DNA of 64,000 nt from Buxus sempervirens (Eukaryota > Streptophyta > Magnoliopsida > Buxales > Buxaceae): the NCBI GenBank assembly GCA_947561395.2, contig OX387193.1, positions 16,616,001 to 16,680,000 of the forward strand, given 5' to 3'. Under the pieces are notes generated by a model. The model worked only from the letters and a program-made list of their open reading frames with translations, did no database searches and was not told the DNA's origin. Of the stretch, positions 56,349 to 64,000 are shown one piece after another. The position numbers and the translations under genes were made by a program. Position 1 is the stretch's first letter, and each line of letters begins with the position of its first letter.

Positions 56349-58839
56349 TGTAAAATCCCAGATTTTAGTAATTAAACTAATTGGTTAATAAAATGCAGGA
56401 GATGAGATCATGGTTCAACCCGGAGGAATTCAAGATGAACCAGATATGATAGGAGAACCTATATGAGGTGAGCTCCTAATTATTGACCCAAATATAGTTT
56501 TAATATATTAATTATTGTGCTATTATATTATTAGTAGGAATTAATTGTATTATAATCAAGGAGAATACAAGGGGTTTGATCGAACCCAATGTTAGTGGGT
56601 TGACCCAAGGGGTTAAGTTGGTTTAAGGTGGTTTGATTTAAGTTTGTTTAATGAAGGAGGGGCAAATTAGTAAAAGCCATTAAATATTAAACAAAGACCT
56701 AGTTGTGCATGGAGTTGAGTTATACATTGAGCACAAATCACCAAAACAGAAACACTAGCCGTGTGTTTCTATTGTTTCCTATTTTCCTCTCCTAGTTGCC
56801 TTGTGATCATACCCAAACCCTAAACAATTGTGGGAGTCGTCTTAGAGAAGGAGGAGTATTTTTGAGCCCACAGAAACCAGGTAAGAGCAAGTTAGTAACA
56901 AGTTTTGTTTTTGAGAGATAAAAGTGTTGTTGGGTTCCTAAAAGTGTGGTTTTTGAACCCAGACGTGAGCGAGGCTTTCTGGAATCGTTTGACAAACTTT
57001 GGGGTGATATTTCATGGATATTAGAGAAGATCTAAGTTCCTAAAACCAGGTAAGAAGTCCCTTGACGCTTACATAAAAATCTAAATTCGTGTTTAGACGA
57101 TATTCATGGTTATTCGATGTTTGATGCGTTGATTTCGTTATTTTTTATTTTTTATGTTTTATGTGTTGGGAATTGTTCTAGCATGTATATAATGTATTTT
57201 AGAATGATTTAGAATGGTTTTAATGCATTGAGTATCGAGTTGTGGAATTTTTATTAAATTTCGCAAAGTTACAGATTTTTCACGTATTGGACCGCTTGAG
57301 CAGTCACTCGAGTGATTTATGTATATAGTTGAAAACCCGAGAGCAATTTTACCCAGATTGAACTACCGCTAAATCAGTCGCTCGAGCAACCTATCGAGCG
57401 ACCAACCCTGAAATTACCAGTTCTATAAGGCCGATCGAGCGCCCTTGGCCGCTCAAGCGACCAGTCTGTCAAATTTTGTAAAACTTGACTTTTCAACCTA
57501 GTTTTCGTTAAGGAAGTGGTTCTATTCAATTTTAACCTATGTACCATCAAGATTGGGGTATTTGGGAAGTGTTTGCATTGGCGGATGTTTAAAATTCAAT
57601 TTTATAAAGATTTTGAGTAGATGTTTCTAGAGAAGCACTTTTATTTGATTCTATTGTTCCAAAAGATTTTTCCTTTAACCAATGTTGGTTTTGTGAGTTC
57701 ATATACTTGTATTAGGGTGATATAAAGGTGTTGTGTGCATCGATGGAGTCGATACGCATTCAGGACATATTGGACCCTTGAAACCTGGTGTTTTGGACAT
57801 ATGACTTGGTATATTCTGTTTGGTTTTGGGTCACTTGTATGACAAGGCATGGTGCATGTTTTATTGTTTCTCGTATGGGAGGATTTGGTTACAGATATGG
57901 TTCTGTACTTTGGTGGGTGTTATTGAGAATTATGTCCATTACCCTGGTTGGTTTTTCTCACTGTTGAGTGGGCTTAGCAGTTATATGGATCCATAGAATA
58001 GTTAGTAAGTGAAATGTGTATTAGAGGGGTTTGAATTCTGTGTCTAAGGCATTCCATCATTTCGAAGATGGTACCGCTCCTGGATTGCTTGGTCGTTACG
58101 TTACCCACTCCTGGATTGGTTGGGCCGTACATGCTAACTCATGGTTGGGTTCTTCCGTTAGTGTTGAATAGCCAGACTGCAGGGTGGCTGGTCCATCGTA
58201 AATCAGTTAGGTAGCATACTGACACATGTCTACTCTCTTTATCTAGTATACTATTTCATGAGTCCCATGAGGTGGACAAATTGTATTTCCTTATTTTGTA
58301 TCTTATAGTGATTATTCAGATTAAGCGTTGCATATTTTATTGTAGTCAACTATTTGCATGATTGCTTACTGAGATAGTGTTTCTCACATGATTGTTTTAT
58401 CGGTTTTGTTTTCAGATATTCCTGGAGAGGACGTTGCCGGGGTAGAGACACCGGGAGAATTCTGTGACTACCAGGAAGAAGACTATTTCATTCCTGTGTA
58501 GGGCATAGAGAGACAATTAGATTTATTTTGTTACGGATTATTTTCAGTATTTTGATTAAGGAGTTTGATGTTACTTAAAGGATGATTGGTATCTTTAATC
58601 CACACCTTGGTGAATGTTATTTATGTTATTTAGTTGAACCCTTTCCAGACTTCATGGATGAATTATAAAAGGATTATTTTGGTAGTTTAATTCCGCGCTT
58701 CTGAAAGATGATTTTATTTCCGCACTCTGATATAATATATGAAGTTATTTAAGTCTGGAATAGTGTTTTGAGCCATTTTTCCCTAACGAACCAGATTTGG
58801 GTTTATGTGGTAAAGTAAACCTGGATCCGGGGCATTACA
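56349..58839 (+). mobile_element. Solo LTR J (2491 bp), Tekay/Del-like chromovirus LTR
   Basis: Starts TGTAAAATCCCAGATTTTAG and ends CCGGGGCATTACA, with a perfect TSD TTGAG (56344-56348 and 58840-58844). The ends are unlike those of the Tat LTRs. A TGTAAAAYCCC start, an AATTA-rich beginning and a GGGGCRTTACA end are typical of plant Tekay/Del chromoviruses, so that lineage and a plus orientation are inferred. No internal region. The stretch 57293-57460 carries short palindromes built on CGCTCGAGCG. Confidence 0.85.
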
Positions 58840-59664
58840 TTGAGGTTCCACTGCATCATCTGGATTTGGAGCCGGAGTAGAGGAGAAATGAGCTCTACTT
58901 TGATGTAAAGTGATGTCACTAATTGATTGGTTAGCTTTGACGAGGTCAAACTTGGGAAAAGGAACACTAAGCCCAATAAGCAACCTAGCAATTAAACAGG
59001 AATAAGGCAACCCATAGGACCGTTTGGAACAAATCATTGTGGGCAAATCAATAGAATGTTTCTTTTTCAAAGCATACAGAAATAGGATTTTTTGGAAAGG
59101 AACCGAGGACATGTGTGCTACTGGAAGTAAGTTTGTGCTTTGAATATGGAAAAGCACAATGGTATTGGCAGAAAACTTATTTGTATCAAGGGCTTGACCC
59201 TTATAAACCCAACATCCCCTTATAATCCTAAGAAGGGTATCTGCTACCCCATTTTGAAAGTTAGGATCAGTTTCTACATATGGATATTGGGGATTAGGAA
59301 CTCTAGGAATTCCTAAGACAGACGAGATGACATCTGGAGAGATCCTGAGCGTAGACCCTCTCAAGCATGTGGAAAAAGAACATTCATCCCAATTTATGGC
59401 ATGCAAATTAAAGTAAAATTCTCTAACCATCTCCAGTGAAGGTAGGGTAAAGTCCACGAGCATACAATCCCATCCTCTTTCAGTCAAACATGAGGTAATC
59501 TCATCAGGAAGGGTTGTGAGCTTCACAACCCTCTCTACTATAACAGGTCTTTGACAAAAGTATTCCTGAAAATTCTTTCTTGCTCTCTCATCAAAGAAAG
59601 CATTCTCCTCAATCCTAGGCCTTTTATTGGAATTTTTTGAACCTAGAGACTTGGTTCTAACCAT

Positions 59665-61442
59665 CTAAGAAGAGGACAAATAGGAAAACACAAAGAGAAA
59701 GACACAAAAAACAAAACACAAAAAAACACATGTAAGAATTAAATCTAAATGAGAACTTGTAATATGGAAATGTAAACCAAAATACATGCATAAGAAGTGT
59801 AAAATGCAAGAAAGGAACGAAGAAAAACCAATTAAAAAGAAATTTTGGCCGAAAAATTACCAGTTCTTGAGGAACAGTTGATGAATGTTCGAGTGGTGGC
59901 TCAAACGTTCAAGAACACAAACCCCAGATTTAGGGATTTTTTATTCTAACATAAAATCATGAAAATAACTCAACGAAATCAGTCAAAAATGAATATAGAA
60001 CATGATTAAAACATTTTTGATGAGATTTTAAACCAAATAAAACAAAAACAAGTACAAATCGAGGATTAAAGAAATAAAACCCTAGAAAATGCAAGAAATC
60101 GAAAACCGACGAATGCAACTAAAAAGAAATGCATGGTAAACATGATTTTTCACCTTTGAATGCAAGATCCTCCGTTAATTGACACGCAAATCACTGAAAA
60201 TAGGCGAAATCAGAAAATCGCTGCTCGCACGAAGGGTTTGGGGTTTTTAGAAATGCTCAAACCTTCTCGCACGTGACTTAAATGAAAAAGGGCTTTTACT
60301 TGACCGTTCGAACATCACCTCTAACATGAGACGAACGCCATACATGACTTGGTTTTTAAAATAAAGTGTTTGAACCCTAGTCAAACTATGAGAACCGTTC
60401 GAACGTTCAAATATAACTAAAACCAACGTTCGACAGCGTTAGAGGCAACATTTGAGGCTATGATAGAGAACGTTTGAGATGTCATTCTAACATTCATGTA
60501 AAACTCAGAAACAATTCTCAAATTTAGCTTACAAAACTCAACCTTTTTCAACCAGATTGCTTAAAGAACTAAAACAAGTACACAATTATGAAAACTTAAA
60601 ATTTATACATCTTGAGATCCTTTTAGGTTAAAAGCACAATAGTTTGCCTAAATGAGAACTCGGTGAGGGGATTTGCTAGATCCAAAAAAAACCCTGGTGG
60701 CCATATATTGGAAGTTATTTTGTGTTGCCTTTTTCTTGTTAATCACCATGTTATGATAAAACCTAAGCTTTTGTACAACCACAAGCAGAGATGTTCTCCA
60801 GGAATTGACTTTTGGAGTTGGTCTAGATGGAGTGGCCTGTGTCTCCCTTCTTCTACTTTCAAATACAACCGAAGCAAGCTAAGGTACTATTTTTGTACTT
60901 TGCATTATTGCTCCATATTTTTATTTCCAATTTTATCTAAATTAATAACTACTTCTATTCACAATTTCTCCTCTATAGTATCTTCTAAGATTGAGGGTTT
61001 CTACCATTTGTACCATATGCTGCTAACAGTAGACTAAGGTAGTAATTAGGTTATGTTACCACAATAAATTCTGAGTTGATGGATTGAGCTATTGAATGAC
61101 AATTGATGTAACTAGAACAAGCACAAACTCAATCTTACTCTCTTTGATTTTGTTTTGAATTCTCATTCTCCAATTTCATCGAAACTAACTACTTGTTCTC
61201 ATTGTTTCTTAATAGCATGTTGAAGAGTTAGGACTTCTCAAATGGTAAACTAAAATTCAAAATTAATAATATGAAATTCTCAAATGCTAGACTAAAATTC
61301 AAAATTAATAATCTTGGTCGTGGTCTCCATAAATGGAAAAATGTATAGCTGATACAAACAATAATCAACCCAAATGGGGCTAAGCATTACAATCAAGGAG
61401 GAGGAAAAAAAAAGTAGAAACGGGTTCAAAAAAAATCCATGC
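59665..61442. other. AT-rich intergenic stretch without a recognisable gene
   Basis: No convincing coding region, LTR or TIR element was found. A 124-codon plus-strand ORF at 60663-61037 has low-complexity composition and no recognisable motif. Between 59890 and 60490 degenerate copies of a GTTCGAACGTTC-type palindrome recur about eight times. Confidence 0.6.
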
Positions 61443-64000
61443 TTAGAAGCTGTGGGGCAAGAACGACAACATGAGTAAGGGCAAGTTGAAGGACTCCGCT
61501 ACCTGAAGAGAAAACAAGTGACTTAATTAAAAGAAAAGCCAAAAGCTATAGAATGTTCATAAGTGGAAGTATTCAGCTCATATCGTAGGCAGAATAGCAG
61601 GTTTCATAGCAACAAACAAAAAGGTTCTTATTCTTTAATATGCTCCTACATTACAAATGGGAATTAAAATGAGGAAAAGATTGCTATCATGGATAAAACC
61701 TTAATGCGAGATGGCCATGTTGACTCTCTCATTTTGCATTCGATGGATTGCCATGGTAGAACACAAATGGCTGCCAAAAGGAAATGTATTTTTAGCACAA
61801 TAAAAATTGTTGTTTGTGATCAATCAATTTGAACTATTACCTGTAGCATTTGAGTGAAGCCATAATTGCCTTGCAGACCCTGGGCCAAAATCCTATGATC
61901 ACCAACAGTACCTTGCGACACTTGGTTGGAGGGAAAAAATGCCTGCATATTTTGTCAGCTACCTTATAAGAAACACCAAGACTGTGGTTGTGTGCAAAAT
62001 GAAAATAATGAAGTAAAGTATACCTGAAATGCTAGAGTATGTGGAGTCAACGGCCTAATAGGCATCATAAATGCATCCCTCATATATGGTGTTAGTGGAG
62101 TGAAAGAACTCTGAGTAGGTTGACTATTAGAGGTAAATGGCCTAAAAGTTGGTGCAACTTTTGTTTGGTTATTGGTTTCCTGTCCTGACATGTTACAATC
62201 TACATTGACGACTCGTTTTGCTTTCTTCCGTGTACGCTTGATAGATCGTTCCAACACACCTTTTGGCCTACGAACACTTGTTCCAACACGACCACCCCTT
62301 ACCTCCTGTTTAATACCTTTTGCCCTTTAAAGGATTTCCGTGTCATCGACACCGGTAGCATGATAATCATTGTCCCCGACACTATCTAGATTTGTGCAAT
62401 CCGGCTGAGAACTTGTTTGTGAAACGTTCACGCTTCCAACTTCACTTTGAGTTCCCTCTTTTCATGATGCATCGTCCATACCGCTAGCTTTGTTTTTTTC
62501 TTTTAGTATTTTGTTCACCCCACATTCAATTTGTTTAACCAGATCACTAGCAAAATAAGAGGACTCTTCATGCAGTGCAGCCTTTCTTGTAGTTTGGACA
62601 AACGTGCGACACAATTCCCTAAACCTCCTCCCAGTTGCCACTTCGGGGTTTTCCTCAACAACAACCCCTTCTTCATATGCAACCAACCCACTCTTCGCCT
62701 CTTTTGTCCATCTTTTCAAAATATATTGATCGGGTATCTTCTTTATCTTATTAAAACGAAGAATGTAAAATGCATGACAGCACAATATGCCACTAAATTC
62801 AAATTTCTTATAGCTACAATTGACTGAAGTAGTTGAACGATCGAATGTAACAGTATATTCACGAGCCCTTCATGCGGAATCATTAGTGACTTTATACTCA
62901 ACCACTTCGCCAACTTCCGTACAAACATGCATCTCACAATTAAGGACACCATCAAGTACTTCTTTGTGAACTAATTCGTAGATTTCTTCTATGTAGACAT
63001 TTCTTTCACATTCCAACATTTGATTTACCTCGATTGGCAACGCAGGAGTACTATTCATCATTTTGCAATTAGCCTTCAATTTGTCATACCGTCTATCATC
63101 CAATAATTCATCAAAGCGACCTAAGAATCGTAATAAATCATTTTGGCTATGTAGATGAGTTTTTAGTGATGCATTCATGCTCTCGGACCTTTGTGTTGTA
63201 CTCATGTTTGCACAGAACGTGTTCCTTCCATATGCTAGAGATCATTTCTCTTTTTCCTCAAACCTTGCTTTCAACCATCTATTCGAGGATAAATCATACT
63301 TGTTAATCATTATGTTCCATGCTTCTATGAATTCCTCCTCATCTTCATACTCATAAACACATCTACTAAAATCTTTTGCGAATGATCTCTCACTGCTAAA
63401 CACATCTCTAAGATGCTTTGCAGCATTTTGGAACATGTGCCAAACATAGAATCGATGGTATGTATCTGAAAGCACCGAAGCTATTGCACTCGTCATAGCT
63501 TGGTCATGATCTGTAAGAATTGTCTTCGGCGTCTTACCAGACATAGCTCTTACAAAGCTTTCAAATAACGAACTAAATGTCGGAATGCTTTCATCATATA
63601 ATAGGGCAGCACCAAAGATTTTTGTTTGTCGATGATGATTAACACCAACAAATAACCCAAATGGTCTACCATACTTGTTTGTTCTATATGTGGTGTCAAA
63701 ACAAACCACGTCACCAAAATAACTATAATCTGTCATCATCTCAAAATCATCCCAAAATATGTTACTAATAAGATCTTAATTATCTAACTGAATGGCATAG
63801 AAAAAGATGCATCTTCCGATTGTTTTCTCTGAAATTATTCCAATAAGGCTCCTGCATCTCCCTTTTGCATGGCCATCATACGTTTAGACCGCAAATAATT
63901 ATGACAATCTGCCCGCATGAATCCTAGGCATTCAATGCCACCTGTTTCCCTTCTCATCATTTCAACAATTCTCTTGGGTTGTATCCCTGTTAAATCTGCT
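61443..64000 (-). pseudogene. FAR1/FHY3-related (FRS) gene, decayed, 5' part outside the window
   Basis: Minus-strand frame with six premature stops and no frameshift over 2 kb. From the right edge: the linker before the MULE domain (IECLGFMRADCHNYLRSKR), the MULE transposase-derived domain (YSYFGDVVCFDTTYR, ILTDHDQAM, YVWHMFQNAAKHL), the MSTTQRSESMN block, the SWIM zinc finger (CSYKKFEFSGILCCHAF, with Tyr where the second Cys normally stands), and a basic C-terminal region (SIKRTRKKAKR). The frame leads to good splice borders: exon end 62024, exon 61942-61841, last exon 61502-61443. FRS proteins are transcription factors derived from Mutator-like transposases. Stops are near 63843, 63775, 63242, 62870, 62465 and 62330. 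The N-terminal FAR1 zinc finger would lie beyond the window. Confidence 0.9.

Larger units (their letters stand above)
55915..59664 (-). pseudogene. Decayed ORF of the putative plant transposon protein type, split by LTR J
   Basis: On the minus strand the ORF starts at 59664 and runs to 58840, is broken by solo LTR J, and resumes in frame at 56343, reaching a stop at 55915. The N-terminal part (residues about 25-230: a FQEYFCQRPVIVERVV block, a GWDCMLVDF block, VREFYFNLHA, then LRISPDVISSVLGIPR) resembles the putative plant transposon protein domain found in retrotransposon-associated ORFs. The C-terminal part (after J) is charged and coiled-coil-like (QKIELRQRNLEQEHNKVY), then a Pro/Gly/Ser-rich tail with a 31-residue tandem duplication. 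Three in-frame stops lie in the part after J, but I saw no frameshift. Biological role unknown; family assignment is by recognition only. Confidence 0.75.

Noticed and set aside
60663..61037. 124-codon plus-strand ORF
   Set aside because: Composition and lack of any motif suggest non-coding sequence; no neighbouring exon supports it.

Overview
The window is plant nuclear DNA that is almost entirely transposable elements. The evidence is a set of giant Ty3/gypsy elements of the Tat/Ogre type (ORF1 upstream of gag-pol, dual RNase H, 2.4-4.3 kb LTRs), a broken FAR1/FHY3-related (FRS) gene, and an intron-containing fragment of a plant CLC-c/g-type chloride-channel gene carried inside a DNA transposon. 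The species cannot be told from the sequence. No cellular gene in the window looks intact.

Layout. Nearly all of 1-55855 lies inside one old minus-strand Tat-type element (C), whose right end is at 55855 and whose left end is outside the window. C holds at least two stacks of later insertions, most with visible 5-bp target-site duplications (TSDs). Left stack: C's 5' untranslated region contains LTR B (to 15157). B contains plus-strand element A (1-13127: decayed polyprotein, 3' UTR and 3' LTR). A contains solo LTR I (3067-7171, TSD CCGAG). Next, C's 5' UTR contains a PIF/Harbinger-like element (15735-21961, TSD TAA) carrying the CLC fragment, and that fragment is split by solo LTR H (16384-20686). 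Right stack: C's 5' LTR (22047-55855) contains solo LTR D (24710-51654, TSD GTGGT). D contains solo LTR E (27191-51524, TSD CTCAA). E contains the complete element F (28454-49536, TSD CTTGT). A separate solo LTR G (52447-55689, TSD CTTGG) also sits in C's 5' LTR.

Element F (21,083 bp, minus strand) is the functional centre. Its two LTRs (3131 and 3130 bp) differ, as far as I could see, by a single C. Its two long ORFs are uninterrupted: a 493-aa ORF1 resembling the plant mobile domain and a 2797-aa gag-protease-G-patch-RT-RNaseH-aRNaseH-integrase polyprotein. F also has a primer-binding site, a polypurine tract and TATA boxes. It is probably a recent and possibly autonomous insertion.

Right of 55855 is the DNA into which C inserted: a decayed minus-strand ORF resembling the putative plant transposon protein family, split by a Tekay-like solo LTR (J, 56349-58839, TSD TTGAG); about 1.8 kb without a recognisable gene; and an FRS pseudogene on the minus strand running off the right edge.

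The most unusual signals are non-coding. (1) The LTRs carry short inverted repeats with mostly a 7-bp spacer, placed just upstream of the TATA box. In E and F these sit at the same geometry (39-bp steps and one 104-bp step). Arm sequences differ between LTR subfamilies but change symmetrically. (2) Between ORF1 and gag-pol, F carries eight tandem units, seven of which can form a small stem-loop in the sense RNA. Differences between units are complementary or G-U in the sense strand and mismatched in the other strand.
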